A DNA stretch of 44,566 bases from DATLGB01 sp038258425 (GTDB taxonomy: Bacteria; Actinomycetota; Thermoleophilia; Solirubrobacterales; Solirubrobacteraceae). Position 1 is the stretch's first letter; every line of letters begins with the position of its first letter. The notes beneath the pieces were generated by a model that was not told the DNA's origin, searched no databases, and saw only the letters and a list, made by a program, of their open reading frames with translations. Below are positions 33,470 to 42,256 of the stretch, piece by piece. The position numbers and the translations under genes were made by a program. The DNA lies in assembly GCA_038258425.1 (NCBI GenBank), contig JBBSPV010000032.1:1-44566 (forward strand), written 5' to 3'.

Positions 33470-35710
33470 CTAGGCCCCGGGCGCCCGGCCCTCGTCCAGC
33501 CCGTCCGGCGGCCGCAGCGCGCGTCCGGGCCAGCCGCTCGCCGTGCCCACCAGGGTGATGACCGCCGGGACGAGCAGCGTCCGCACCACGAAGGCGTCGA
33601 GCAGGAGCCCGGCCGCCATCGTCCCTGCGATCTCGGCGAAGGCCTGGATGGGCACGAGGGCCAGCAGCGCGAACGATCCGGCCAGCACGAGCCCGGCGAG
33701 CGTGATCGCCGAGGAGGCGCGCGAGGCGGCGTCGGGCACCGCCTCGCGCAGCGGCCGGTGGCGGGCCTCGGTCCACACGCGGCCCACGAGGAAGACGTTG
33801 TAGTCCGAGGCCAGCGAGATCAGCAGGACGGCGGAGACGAAGGGCACGAAGTACGTGATCCCGTCGTAGTGCAGGACGTCCTGGAAGACGTAGGTCGCGA
33901 GGCCGAGCCCGGCCACGAGCGCGAGCACGCTGGTCACCAGGAGGTACAGCGGCGCCACGAGCGCCCGCAGATAGACGACGAGGATGATGAAGATGACCAC
34001 CAGGGCCGTCGGCGCGATGCGCTTGAGGTCGGCGTTGGTCTTGTCGATCGTCTCCGCCGACAGTGCCGTGTCGCCGGCGATCCCGACCTGCGCGTCGGGC
34101 AGCCCGGCCCGCCGCAGGAGCACCGGCAGCGCCGTCTGGATCTGGCGCAGGATCGAGATCGCGCGCGCGCCGAGCGGGTCCGCCCGCAACACGAGGAAGT
34201 ACCGGGCCGCGTCCCCCGACCGCGAGCGCGTCGCGCCGAGCCGCACCCCGCCCGCCGGCTGCTGCGCCGGCCCGAGGACGAGGGCGACGGCGGGGCGGCG
34301 GGCGAGCTCGAGCTGCAGGCGCTCCAACGCCCGGCGCCGCAGGGCGATCCCCGGCCCCGAGACGACGAGCACGCTGGGGGAGAGCACGCCAGGTGCGAAG
34401 CCGCGCGCCGCCTGCTCGTAGGCGACGCGCACGTCGTTGCCGGCCGGCAGCCCGCGGATCACCGGATCGCTCAGGCGCAGGCGCAGCAGACCGCTGCTGC
34501 AGATCGCGATCAGCAGCAGGCACAGGCACGTGGCGAGCACGGGGCGCTCGCAGGCGAAGGCCACGGCGCGCGTGCGCGTGGGGCGCTCGGCGCGGCCGCT
34601 CGTGGGCTCCTCACCGCTGGAGGCGGCCGCGAGCTCGCGTCCCGGGCGGCGGGGCCAGAAGACCGCCGGGCCGACGAGCGCCAGCAGAGCCGGCACGAGG
34701 GTCATCGAGACGGCCATGCCCACGAGCACCGCCAGGGCCAGCCCGGGTCCGAAGGCCCGGAAGAAGCCGAGCTCGGCGACGAGCAGCGTCATGGCGGCCG
34801 CGGCCACCGTGATGCCGGCGACGAAGACGATCGGCGTGATCTCCGCGGTCGCCCGCCACGCGGCCGGCAGCCGCTCGAGACCCTCGCCGAACAGCGCCCG
34901 CAGGCGGGAGAGGTAGAAGACCGAGTAGTCGGTGACCACGCCGAAGAGCAGCACGACGATCACCGGCTCGACCTCCTGGGGGACCGACACGCCCAGCCGC
35001 TCGCCGATCCAGCCGACGAGGCGGACGGCGATGAGGTACGCGACGGCCACGGCGACGAGCGTGACCGCCGGCGCCCCGAAGGCCCGGAAGCGCAGCCCGA
35101 CGGCCCCGACGACGAGCAGCACGGTGGCCAGCTCGACGAGCGGGAGGTGGTCGTGGATGAGATCGGACTGCTCCGCCCGCGCCGGGGCCTGGCCGGTCAC
35201 GCCCGCGAACTCGCTGGGGGCCGGCCGCACCTGCTCGCGCACGAGCTCGCGGCCGACGTTCAGCCGACGGTGCAGCCCGACCGACGGCTGGAAGAACAGG
35301 TAGGTCAGCGCGGTGGTCGAGCGCTCGCGCGAAAACGGCGGCTGGCCGAGGGTGTTGGCCAGCGGCAGGGCCGCCGCCACGACGTCGAAGCGGGGCAGCT
35401 CGTGCCGGGTGAGCGCGCCGGCCCGCCGCACGGTCTCCAGCTGCCGTTCGGCCGACAGGCCTCCGGGGTCCCGTTCGACCACCAGCGTGCGCGACAGCAA
35501 GGGGAAGCCGAACTGCGTCTTGGAGGTGATCTCCGCGTCGATCGCCGCGGCCTGCCGGGGGGCCAGCGCCCCGAGCCCGCCCGAGCCGGCCTGCTTGATC
35601 GTCGGCAGCGTCAGCGTCACGAGGATCGCGAGCGCGACCCAGACGCCCAGCACTGCCCACCGCCACCGGACGGAGGCGGCGGCGAGCCGGGCGCCGCGCC
35701 CAGCCGTCAC
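33470..35710 (-). CDS. MMPL-family RND transporter
   Basis: 746 aa. Two tandem halves, each a large extracytoplasmic loop plus a block of about 5-6 helices. The first block holds VVLLFGVVTDYSVFYLSRL and the second VLLISLASDYNVFLVGRV, the paired Asp-Tyr motifs that carry protons in MmpL proteins. Such proteins export lipids or hydrophobic molecules across the inner membrane; the cargo is unknown. The GTG start overlaps the stop of the upstream membrane-protein gene as GTGA, indicating coupling. No lipid-synthesis genes adjoin. Confidence 0.9.
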   Translation of the reverse strand: MTAGRGARLAAASVRWRWAVLGVWVALAILVTLTLPTIKQAGSGGLGALAPRQAAAIDAEITSKTQFGFPLLSRTLVVERDPGGLSAERQLETVRRAGALTRHELPRFDVVAAALPLANTLGQPPFSRERSTTALTYLFFQPSVGLHRRLNVGRELVREQVRPAPSEFAGVTGQAPARAEQSDLIHDHLPLVELATVLLVVGAVGLRFRAFGAPAVTLVAVAVAYLIAVRLVGWIGERLGVSVPQEVEPVIVVLLFGVVTDYSVFYLSRLRALFGEGLERLPAAWRATAEITPIVFVAGITVAAAAMTLLVAELGFFRAFGPGLALAVLVGMAVSMTLVPALLALVGPAVFWPRRPGRELAAASSGEEPTSGRAERPTRTRAVAFACERPVLATCLCLLLIAICSSGLLRLRLSDPVIRGLPAGNDVRVAYEQAARGFAPGVLSPSVLVVSGPGIALRRRALERLQLELARRPAVALVLGPAQQPAGGVRLGATRSRSGDAARYFLVLRADPLGARAISILRQIQTALPVLLRRAGLPDAQVGIAGDTALSAETIDKTNADLKRIAPTALVVIFIILVVYLRALVAPLYLLVTSVLALVAGLGLATYVFQDVLHYDGITYFVPFVSAVLLISLASDYNVFLVGRVWTEARHRPLREAVPDAASRASSAITLAGLVLAGSFALLALVPIQAFAEIAGTMAAGLLLDAFVVRTLLVPAVITLVGTASGWPGRALRPPDGLDEGRAPGA

Positions 35711-36321
35711 CGCTCCGGGCGCGGGCGTGAGAGCCCGGCGCGCGCGAGCTCGGCGTCGGCGAGCGCCGTGTAGCGCCCGTCGACCACGTCGGCCCACGGG
35801 TCGTCGGCGATCGCCAGCAGTCGCCGGTACGGAAGCGTGTGCAGCGCCCGGTGCGCGAGGGCGCGCTCCAGCTCGTCGGCGGGGATCGGGCGGGCGAGCA
35901 GCGCGCGCAGGCTGCGGCGTTCGCGAACCGCGGCCAGCCGCAGCGGGACGTAGAGTCCGAGCACCGGCACCGCCGGGATCACCGCGATGGCCAGCGCCAG
36001 CATCCAGCTCAGGTTGCGCCCGCTCTGGCGGCTCGCCCGGCCGGAGGCCACGGCGCTGCGTCCCGCGTCCTGCACCCGCGAGGCGGCGTCCTTCACGCGC
36101 CCGCCGACGAGCGGCACGGACCCCACCGCCTTGATCGCGCCACCCGTGTCCTCGATGGCCCGCCCGACGCGCGTGACGGTGTCCGACACCTGTCGCAGCC
36201 CGCGCACCTCGCGGCCGATGGCGAGGCCGAGGATCACCCACACGAGGACCCACGCGAGCAGTACGACGTCAAGCACGAGCAGCGCCCGGCCCCTGGGTAT
36301 GAGCAGCTGGAGTGATCCCAT
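35707..36321 (-). CDS. membrane protein coupled to the MMPL transporter
   Basis: 204 aa. I do not recognise the family. One N-terminal helix (VLDVVLLAWVLVWVILGLAIG), a soluble part with glycine/valine-rich amphipathic repeats (TVTRVGRAIEDTGGAIKAVG, VGGRVKDAASRVQDAG) and a second hydrophobic pair near 115-140, then a cytosolic C-terminus with a helical ALAHRALHTLPYRRLLAIADDPW segment. I chose the ATG at 36321 (MGSLQLL) because the upstream extension is Cys/Pro-rich and unlike a signal. The 4-nt overlap with the transporter gene suggests the two proteins work together. Confidence 0.65.
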   Translation of the reverse strand: MGSLQLLIPRGRALLVLDVVLLAWVLVWVILGLAIGREVRGLRQVSDTVTRVGRAIEDTGGAIKAVGSVPLVGGRVKDAASRVQDAGRSAVASGRASRQSGRNLSWMLALAIAVIPAVPVLGLYVPLRLAAVRERRSLRALLARPIPADELERALAHRALHTLPYRRLLAIADDPWADVVDGRYTALADAELARAGLSRPRPER

Positions 36322-36408
36322 CGGCCGTCCGCATACCCCCAGGATCCTCGGACAGTCCGCGCACGATGAGCGTTGCCTAAGGGCCGGGCCGGGCCGGCCG
36401 GCTTCCGA

Positions 36409-36414
36409 TAGACT
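36409..36414 (+). promoter_or_regulatory. -10-like TAGACT for htpX
   Basis: TAGACT lies 44 nt before the htpX ATG and is inside the short inverted repeat GATAG-ACTCA-CTATC (36407-36421), a possible regulator site. No clear -35. Confidence 0.35.
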
Positions 36415-36458
36415 CACTATCCGTAAGCAGTTTCCACCCGGAGCCATCTGATCAGACG

Positions 36459-37373
36459 ATGAACAAGCTTTCCTCCTTCGGCCGCGACACGGGCCTGCAG
36501 GTCCGCATGGCGACCGTCATGTTCCTGCTCGGCCTGCTCTACGTCGCGTTCGTCGGCGCGCTGTTCCTCGCGGGTGTCTCGGCGGTCCTCATCGTCGTGA
36601 TCGCCGGCGGCCTCGCGCTCATGCAGCTCTTCGCCTCGGACAAGCTCGCGCTGTCGGCCATGGGCGCCCGCGTGGTCTCGCCCGCCGAGGCGCCGGAGTT
36701 CCACGCGATGATCGACCGCCTGTGCGTGCAGGCCGACCTGCCCAAGCCGAAGGTCGCGATCGCCAACACCCGCATGCCGAACGCCTTCGCCCTGGGCCGC
36801 TCGCCCAAGAACGCCACCGTGTGCGCGACGACCGGGATCATGGAGATCCTCTCCCCCGCCGAGCTCGAGGGCGTCATGGCCCATGAGCTCACCCACGTCG
36901 CCAACCGCGACGTCATGGTCATGACCCTGGCCTCGTTCTTCGCGACGATCGCCGCCTACATCGTGCAGTTCGGCTTCCTCTTCGGGGGTGGCGGCGGCTA
37001 CGGCGGCGGCTACGGCGACGACGACGAGGACGGCCTCTCGATGATCGCCGTGGTGTTGATCTCCGTGGTCGTCTACGCGGTGTCGTTCCTGCTCATGCAG
37101 GCCCTCTCGCGCTACCGCGAGTTCGCGGCCGACCGCGGCGCGGCGATCATCACCGGCCGGCCGAGCGCGCTCTCGTCCGCCCTCATGAAGATCTCCAGCG
37201 GCATGCACCAGATCCCGAAGCAGGACCTGCGGGCGACGTCGCAGCTGTCGGCCTTCTACATCTTCCCGCCCGGTGCCGGCAAGGCGATCTCCGGGCTGTT
37301 CATGACCCACCCGCCGATGGAGAAGCGGATCGCCGCGCTGCAGCGCCTCGAGGGGCAGCTGCAGGCCGGCTGA
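36459..37373 (+). CDS. htpX: HtpX-type membrane zinc metalloprotease (M48)
   Basis: 304 aa. Two N-terminal transmembrane helices (about 18-57), zinc motif HELTH at 142-146, third ligand Glu221 in YREFAAD, and two more helices between (about 152-172 and 195-213). It degrades damaged membrane proteins alongside FtsH and is envelope-stress related in other bacteria. A Gly/Tyr/Asp-rich insertion (about 175-191) separates the last two helices; such loops are common in actinobacterial HtpX. The gene is a single unit between divergent and convergent neighbours. Confidence 0.93.
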   Translation: MNKLSSFGRDTGLQVRMATVMFLLGLLYVAFVGALFLAGVSAVLIVVIAGGLALMQLFASDKLALSAMGARVVSPAEAPEFHAMIDRLCVQADLPKPKVAIANTRMPNAFALGRSPKNATVCATTGIMEILSPAELEGVMAHELTHVANRDVMVMTLASFFATIAAYIVQFGFLFGGGGGYGGGYGDDDEDGLSMIAVVLISVVVYAVSFLLMQALSRYREFAADRGAAIITGRPSALSSALMKISSGMHQIPKQDLRATSQLSAFYIFPPGAGKAISGLFMTHPPMEKRIAALQRLEGQLQAG

Positions 37374-37391
37374 GGGTCACCCACACGGGGC

Positions 37392-37426
37392 CGTGGGCGG
37401 GCGAGGAGGAGAGGCGCTCGCCCACG
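37392..37426. terminator. hairpin between convergent htpX and ABC permease
   Basis: CGTGGGCGGGCG pairs with CGCTCGCCCACG: 12 positions with one G-T wobble and an 11-nt purine loop, in an 83-bp convergent gap. No U tract. Confidence 0.55.
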
Positions 37427-37456
37427 TCCCAACCGCGCGCTGGCTGACGTGCCCAC

Positions 37457-38197
37457 CTAGCCCCCGTCGACGTCGCGCCGGCGCAGCAGGAGCGTCCCGA
37501 GCCCGACCAGCAGCACCACCCAGGCCACGAGCAGCGCGAGCGCGAGCCCCGGGGCGAAGAGGTCGGCGGTGCCGTCGCCGATGTCGGACTCGGTGACGCC
37601 CGACGGCAGGCCGACGAGCGGTCCGAAGCGCCCGACCGAGGGCGCGAGCCCGAGCAGGACGGGCTCGACGATGAACCCGAGCGCGAGCAGCCCGACGATG
37701 GCGACGGGCTGGTTGCGCACCAGGGCGCCGACGCCCACGCCGAGGCAGCCGAGCAGCGCCGCGAGCACGAAGTTGCGCCAGGCCAGGTCGACGAGATCGC
37801 CCGCCGGCGGGGTCGGCTGGTCGCGGGCTGAGAGGATCACCATGCCGGCCACGTCGACCGCCACCGTGATGAGCACGGAGAGCGCCACGCCCGCGGCGGC
37901 GTAGGCGAGCGTCTTGGCGAGCATGAAGCGCACGCGGTCGGGGGCCGCCAGCAGCGAGCTCGTGATCGTGCGGTGGCGCCACTCGCCGGAGATCCCCACG
38001 ACGGCGAGCACGAGGATGAACAGCGTCGTCAGGTCGGACTCGAAGACGTCGGAGCGCACGGAGCTCGCCGTCGGCTCCGTGAGCGCCGCGGTGAGGATGG
38101 TCAGCAGCAGCGAGAGGACGACCGCGGTGGCGGCGAGCGCCACGAAGGTCCGCGTCGTGCGCAGCTTGATGAGCTCGGCCGTGAGCAGGGCGCCCAT
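37457..38197 (-). CDS. ABC-2 type transporter permease
   Basis: 246 aa with six hydrophobic helices: FVALAATAVVLSLLLTILTA, then LFILVLAVVGISGEWRHRT, and four more. The ISGEWRHRTITSSLLAAP segment after the second helix is typical of ABC-2 exporter permeases of the bacitracin/NatB type. It starts one base inside the ATPase stop (TGATG), so both subunits are made together. Substrate unknown; drug, peptide or lipid export are possible. Confidence 0.88.
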   Translation of the reverse strand: MGALLTAELIKLRTTRTFVALAATAVVLSLLLTILTAALTEPTASSVRSDVFESDLTTLFILVLAVVGISGEWRHRTITSSLLAAPDRVRFMLAKTLAYAAAGVALSVLITVAVDVAGMVILSARDQPTPPAGDLVDLAWRNFVLAALLGCLGVGVGALVRNQPVAIVGLLALGFIVEPVLLGLAPSVGRFGPLVGLPSGVTESDIGDGTADLFAPGLALALLVAWVVLLVGLGTLLLRRRDVDGG

Positions 38198-39087
38198 CAG
38201 GCGCCCTGATCCGTGAGCGCGAAGAAGGCGTCCTCGAGCGACTGGGAGAGGGCCGTGAGCTCGAGGACGGCGACGCCCGCCTCGTGGGCCGCGAGGCCGA
38301 CCGCGTCCGTCGTGGCCGGCACCCGCAACGCGCCGGACCCGGCGGGCTCGGGCGCGAGCTCGCGCTCGCGCAGCGCCGCAGCCAGCCGCTCGGCGTCCGG
38401 CGTGCGCACCCGGGTGACGGGGCCGCCGGCGGAGCCGAGCACCGTCTCCAGCGTGCCCTCGGCCCGCAGCGCGCCGTGGGCGATGACCACGACGTCGTCC
38501 ACGCTCTGGGCGACCTCGGCGAGCAGGTGGCTGGAGACCACCACGGCGCGGCCCCGCTGGGCCTCCGCCCGCAGCAGTCCGCGCATCCAGCGGATGCCGG
38601 GCGGGTCCAGCCCGTTGGTCGGCTCGTCGAGCACGAGCACCTCGGGGTCGCCGAGCAGCGCGGCCGCGAGCGCGAGCCGCTGGCGCATGCCCATGGAGTA
38701 GCCCTTGACCCGCCGGTCGCGCGCGGGGGTGAGGCCGACGTGCTCGAGCACCTCGTCCACCCGGCGCGGGGGATGGCCGCCGGCCGCGGCGAGCACGCGC
38801 AGGTGGTTGCGGCCGGAGCGGCCGGGATGGAAGCTCGCGTCCTCCAGGACGGCGCCGACCTGGGCGCTCGGGTGCTCGAGCTCCTCGTAGCGGCGGCCGC
38901 CGAACGTCGCGGTCCCGCCGTCGGGCCGCACGAGGCCGAGCAGCATCCGCAGCGTCGTGGACTTCCCCGCGCCGTTGGGTCCGAGGAAGCCCGTGACCCG
39001 GCCGGCGGCGACCGTGAAGCTCAGGTCGTCGACGGCCTGCACCTGGCCGTAGCGCTTGCGCACCCCGTCGATCTCGATGGCCGCCAT
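38197..39087 (-). CDS. ABC transporter ATP-binding protein
   Basis: 296 aa. Walker A GPNGAGKST at 36-44, signature YSMGMRQRLALAAAL, Walker B VLVLDEPTNGLDPPG, H-loop VVSSHLLAEV. The C-terminal about 80 residues form a regulatory extension as in the CcmA/DrrA-type exporters. It pairs with the adjacent six-helix permease to make an efflux or lipid-export complex. No regulator gene adjoins. The gene begins 42 bp after the gluconokinase stop, on the same strand. Confidence 0.93.
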   Translation of the reverse strand: MAAIEIDGVRKRYGQVQAVDDLSFTVAAGRVTGFLGPNGAGKSTTLRMLLGLVRPDGGTATFGGRRYEELEHPSAQVGAVLEDASFHPGRSGRNHLRVLAAAGGHPPRRVDEVLEHVGLTPARDRRVKGYSMGMRQRLALAAALLGDPEVLVLDEPTNGLDPPGIRWMRGLLRAEAQRGRAVVVSSHLLAEVAQSVDDVVVIAHGALRAEGTLETVLGSAGGPVTRVRTPDAERLAAALRERELAPEPAGSGALRVPATTDAVGLAAHEAGVAVLELTALSQSLEDAFFALTDQGA

Positions 39088-39129
39088 GTGCGGCAGCGTG
39101 CCAGACGGCCCCGACGGCGGGCCGGCGAC

Positions 39130-40587
39130 CTAGCCGCCGGTGAAGCCGCGCAGGGCCCGGAAGGCCGGCTCGAGCGCGTCGTAGAGCCCGGCGAAGGTCG
39201 GCAGCAGGTCGGCGTAGACCGCGGCGGCGCCCGCGTCGGGCTCCACCAGCTCGCCGATCTCGACGAGGTCGGCGGCGACGTCGATCGAGTCCACGGCGCC
39301 GAGCGCCTCCATGCCGAGCAGCGCGGCCCCGAAGGCCGAGCCCTCGTGGCCCTCGGGGAAGCCGACGGGCATCCCGAGCGCGTCGGCGAGCATCTGGCGC
39401 CACAGCCCGCTGCGGGCGAAGCCCCCCGTGGCCCGGACCTCCCGCACCTCGTTGCCGGCGTCGCGCAGGGAGGCGAGCACGAGCGCGAGCTGCTGGCAAA
39501 CGCCCTCGAGCGCCGCCCGCACGAGGTGGCCGCGGCCGTGGTGGCGGTGCAGGCCGACGTAGGCGCCGCGGGGCACGGCGCTCCAGTGGGGCGCCCGCTC
39601 GGACAGCAGGTAGGGGAGCATGACGAGCCCCGCGCAGCCGGCGGGGACCTCGCCGGCCAGCTCGAGCAGCGCCGCTTCCGGGTGCTCGCCGAGGTCGGGG
39701 GCCAGCGCGTCGCCGGCCCACTGCAGGACGACGCCCCCGTTGTTGATCGCGCCGCCCACGACCCAGCGCCCGGGCGTCAGCGCGTAGGAGAACACGCGGC
39801 CCTGCGGATCGACGCCCGGGTGCTCGGCGGTCAGCCGCAGCGCGCCGCTCGTGCCGATGGAGCATGCGGCCACACCGGGGCGCACGGCCCCGACGCCGAG
39901 GTTAGCGAGCGGCCCGTCGCCGGCGCCGGCGACGATCGGCAGGCCCAGCTCGGGGCTGTCGAGGAGCTCCTTGGCGGGGACGAGGCGCGGGAGCTGCTCG
40001 GCGCGCACGCCCGCGAGCTCGAGCGCCTCCGGGTCCCAGGCGAGCTCGTCGAGCGCCATGAGGCCCGTGCCGGAGGCGACGGAGTGGTCCATCACCCACT
40101 CGCCGGTCAGCTCGTGCAGCACGAGCTCCTTGATCCCGGCCCAGCGCTGGACGCGGCGGAACGTGTCCGGGTCCTGCTGCCGGAACCAGCAGAGCTTGGC
40201 CAGCGGCGCCATCGGGTGCAGCGGCGTGCCCGTGCGCGCGTGCAGCTGCGGGTGGTCGGCCCGCAGCGCCTCGGCCTGCTCCGTCGCCCGGGTGTCGGCC
40301 CAGGTCAGCAGGTCGGTGACCGGCTCGTCGTCGGCGCCCAGGCCCACGAGGGAGTGCATGGCGCTGCTGCAGCTCACGCCGGCGGCCTCCGGCGAGTCGG
40401 CCAGCGCGGCCTGCAGCGTGCGCACGACCGCGTCGGTGACCTCCCGCGGGTCCTGCACGGCCCAGCCGGGATGCGGCTCGTGCAGCGGGTACTCGGCGCC
40501 GCGGACCGCCCCCATCGTCCCGTCGGTGGCGAACGGGGCGGCCTTGACGCTCGTCGTCCCGATGTCGAGGCCCACGACCCGATCCAC
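39130..40587 (-). CDS. gntK: FGGY-family carbohydrate kinase, gluconokinase type
   Basis: 485 aa. N-terminal ATP/phosphate loop LDIGTTSVKAA, then SSAMHSLVGLGADDEPVTDLLTWADTRA and TGTPLHPMAPLAKL, which match FGGY gluconate kinases rather than xylulokinases or glycerol kinases. The second domain has GTSGALRL and the adenosine-site GGFARSGLW. It would phosphorylate D-gluconate to 6-phosphogluconate for the pentose phosphate or Entner-Doudoroff pathway. No gluconate permease or GntR neighbour is present. GTG start, because MDRVVGLDIG begins the first strand. Confidence 0.85.
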   Translation of the reverse strand: MDRVVGLDIGTTSVKAAPFATDGTMGAVRGAEYPLHEPHPGWAVQDPREVTDAVVRTLQAALADSPEAAGVSCSSAMHSLVGLGADDEPVTDLLTWADTRATEQAEALRADHPQLHARTGTPLHPMAPLAKLCWFRQQDPDTFRRVQRWAGIKELVLHELTGEWVMDHSVASGTGLMALDELAWDPEALELAGVRAEQLPRLVPAKELLDSPELGLPIVAGAGDGPLANLGVGAVRPGVAACSIGTSGALRLTAEHPGVDPQGRVFSYALTPGRWVVGGAINNGGVVLQWAGDALAPDLGEHPEAALLELAGEVPAGCAGLVMLPYLLSERAPHWSAVPRGAYVGLHRHHGRGHLVRAALEGVCQQLALVLASLRDAGNEVREVRATGGFARSGLWRQMLADALGMPVGFPEGHEGSAFGAALLGMEALGAVDSIDVAADLVEIGELVEPDAGAAAVYADLLPTFAGLYDALEPAFRALRGFTGG

Positions 40588-40712
40588 TCAGACCCCCGGG
40601 CTGAGCGCGAGCGCGAAAGCCATGCCGAGGCCCGACCCCATGGCGCGCGGCTTGCCCGGCGGGCCGGGGCGACAAACCGGCGCGCGGGCCCGGCCTCGCC
40701 GTGGCGCCCGCC

Positions 40713-40718
40713 TACCCT
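40713..40718 (+). promoter_or_regulatory. -10-like TACCCT for pspAB
   Basis: TACCCT ends 6 nt before the pspAB ATG, a leaderless spacing, in a 137-bp divergent gap with gntK that also holds CTCAG-ACCCCCGGG-CTGAG (a short inverted repeat). Confidence 0.4.
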
Positions 40719-40724
40719 GCGGAC

Positions 40725-41294
40725 ATGGGCTTCATGGACGTCTTCCGCGGCAAGACCAAGCTCCGCCAGCCGACGGACGACCGCCTGTTCGCGATGAGCA
40801 CCGCCTACGTCGCCATGGAGGAGGCGGGGCTGACGCCGACGGGCAAGGCGGCGATGGTCTTCCAGCCGCTCGGCACGACGGACTTCGAGGCGATCGTGCG
40901 CGACATGGAGGAGGTCGTCGAGGCGACGGGCACCGAGACCGGCACGACCATCGAGAGCCGCGACGACTCGTTCGGCTACCGCTGGATGGTCCTCGCCGAC
41001 CCGGAGTTCGAGGACCTCGTCGTCGGCCTCAACGCCGTCAACGGGGCGTTGCGCGACGGGGGCTACGGCGACCGGGTCCTGTGCGCGCTGTTCGCCTTCA
41101 CCGACGACCGGGGGCGGCCGGTGCACTGGATCTACAACGTCAAGCGGGCGACGTTCTACCCCTTCGTCCCGAGTGGGGGCGACCAGTCCCGCGACTCGGA
41201 GCGCGAGCTGCAGCTCAAGGCCCGCCACGGGAACGACCTACCGGTCGAGGAGGACCTCAGCCGGTGGTTCCCGCTCTGGGACGTCCCGCTCTAG
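40725..41294 (+). CDS. pspAB: PspA-associated protein PspAB
   Basis: 189 aa. MGFMDVFRGKTKLRQPTDDRLFAMSTAYVA-type opening (partly quoted), the LTPTGKAAMVFQPL segment, DDSFGYRWMVL and HWIYNVKRATFYPF match the PspAB family, soluble proteins encoded near PspA in actinobacteria and related groups. The role is unknown; an association with the phage-shock membrane-maintenance response is inferred from genomic co-occurrence in the family. Here pspA and pspAA lie 0.7-1.7 kb away on the other strand, separated by a degraded gene. The PspAB identification is from memory of the family pattern. Confidence 0.75.
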   Translation: MGFMDVFRGKTKLRQPTDDRLFAMSTAYVAMEEAGLTPTGKAAMVFQPLGTTDFEAIVRDMEEVVEATGTETGTTIESRDDSFGYRWMVLADPEFEDLVVGLNAVNGALRDGGYGDRVLCALFAFTDDRGRPVHWIYNVKRATFYPFVPSGGDQSRDSERELQLKARHGNDLPVEEDLSRWFPLWDVPL

Positions 41295-41296
41295 CG

Positions 41297-41613
41297 GGTC
41301 TCCGGCCCGCGCGGGCCGGGGACGCGGCGGGCATCGCCGGCGTCCACGTCGCGGTCTGGCGCGAGGCCTACGCGGGCCTGGTCCCGGATGGGTTCCTCGC
41401 CCGCTTCGCCGCCCGGCGGGTCGAGCGCTGGACGGGCCATCTCACCGCGGCGGACGCCGTGACCGTGGTGGCCGAGGCCGCGCGGTCGATCCGGGCACCG
41501 GCGTCCCGGAGGTCCGACTCGTGCGGCTCGGCTGGCCCCACGCCGCGCCCGGCTCGGCGCTCCCGGTCGCTCCGCTGCACCACGGCAGCCGAGCGCCGGG
41601 CGTGGTCGCCGTG
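41297..41613 (+). pseudogene. GNAT acetyltransferase remnant
   Basis: Directly after pspAB the frame reads GLRPARAGDAAGIAGVHV then AVWREAYAGLVPDGFLARF, a clear GNAT N-terminus. It has no start codon, overlaps the pspAB stop, and similarity stops after about 55 residues at VVAEAARS. The rest looks shifted: GVPEVRLVRLGWPHAAPGS is readable in another frame. Taken together this is a truncated, frameshifted remnant of a gene that probably followed pspAB. Confidence 0.6.
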
Positions 41614-41625
41614 AGAGACCCCGCC

Positions 41626-41681
41626 GGTCCGCGCGGGCGACCACGGCCGGTCAGCCGAGGGCGTGGTCGCGCCGACGGACC
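41626..41681. terminator. long imperfect hairpin between pspAB remnant and the secreted-protein gene
   Basis: GGTCCG...GCGACCACG (41626-41645) and CGTGGTCGC...CGGACC (41662-41681) pair over 15 of 20 positions. It sits in the convergent gap before 41713. Confidence 0.45.
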
Positions 41682-41712
41682 GCGCGGTGGCCGCTGCGCC
41701 GCGGCCGCCGGC

Positions 41713-41973
41713 CTAGGGGCAGTAGAGCGTCAGCGGCCGGCCCAGGGCGCCGAGCCGCGAGCGCTCGCCGCGCCCGCGCGCGGTGGCGCCGCCCCAGCGC
41801 GTCCAGTGGATGCGCTCGGCGAGGCCGTGCGCGCCGAAGCCGAAGCGCTTGGGCTTGGCCACCAGACCGCGGAGGCCGGGAAAGGACGTCCGGGCGCCCG
41901 CGAGCGCCGGGGCGGCGACGGCGACCGACAGCGCGACGACGAGCGCGAGCGGGAGCGCGACGGCGCGGCGCAT
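41713..41973 (-). CDS. small secreted protein, 86 aa
   Basis: Signal peptide MRRAVALPLALVVALSVAVA with an ALAG cleavage region, then a 60-residue mature part. KPKRFGFGAHG and IHWTRWGGATARGRG resemble the opening of a family of small secreted actinobacterial proteins with a KPK...W..WGG pattern, but the cysteine-containing second half of that family is not present; only one Cys remains near the end. It may be a shortened member. It starts 4 bp after the pspAA stop on the same strand, so it is the third gene of the pspA operon. Function unknown. Confidence 0.65.
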   Translation of the reverse strand: MRRAVALPLALVVALSVAVAAPALAGARTSFPGLRGLVAKPKRFGFGAHGLAERIHWTRWGGATARGRGERSRLGALGRPLTLYCP

Positions 41974-41977
41974 GCCC

Positions 41978-42256
41978 TCAGTCGGGGATCAGGCCGTCGC
42001 CGGTGAACTCGCCCCGTGCCTCGGCGAAGGAGAGATCGGGCGGCGGGAGGATGACGTCGGAGCCGGCGAGCTCGTTCTCGTCCAACGCGTGCCCCTCCGC
42101 GCGCACGAGCTGGATCATCTCGTCGAAGAGAGCGTGGAAGCGCGGCTCGTCGTCGCCTTCCACCGCGCTCACCGCCTCGTTGTCCAGGCCGTTGAGCCGA
42201 TCGACGATCTCCTCGGGGAGCCGGTACTGGCCCTCCGTGGCGATCCGGACGATCAC
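41978..42256 (-). CDS. pspAA: PspA-associated protein PspAA
   Basis: 92 aa. MIVRIATEGQYRLPEEIVDRLNGLDN and ENELAGSDVILPPPDLS, each shown only in part elsewhere, are the family signature: a conserved MIVRI start, a central helix pair and a DLILPPxD motif. PspAA is a small partner encoded next to PspA in many actinobacteria and archaea. Its ATG overlaps the pspA stop (ATGA), indicating coupled translation and probably a complex with PspA. No membrane segment. Confidence 0.85.
   Translation of the reverse strand: MIVRIATEGQYRLPEEIVDRLNGLDNEAVSAVEGDDEPRFHALFDEMIQLVRAEGHALDENELAGSDVILPPPDLSFAEARGEFTGDGLIPD

Noticed and set aside
38284..40797. 837-codon open frame on the plus strand
   Set aside because: Antisense to the ABC ATPase and gluconokinase genes; no recognisable domain.
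41297..41613. Intact acetyltransferase gene
   Set aside because: No start codon, similarity stops after about 55 residues and the rest is shifted; reported as a remnant instead.
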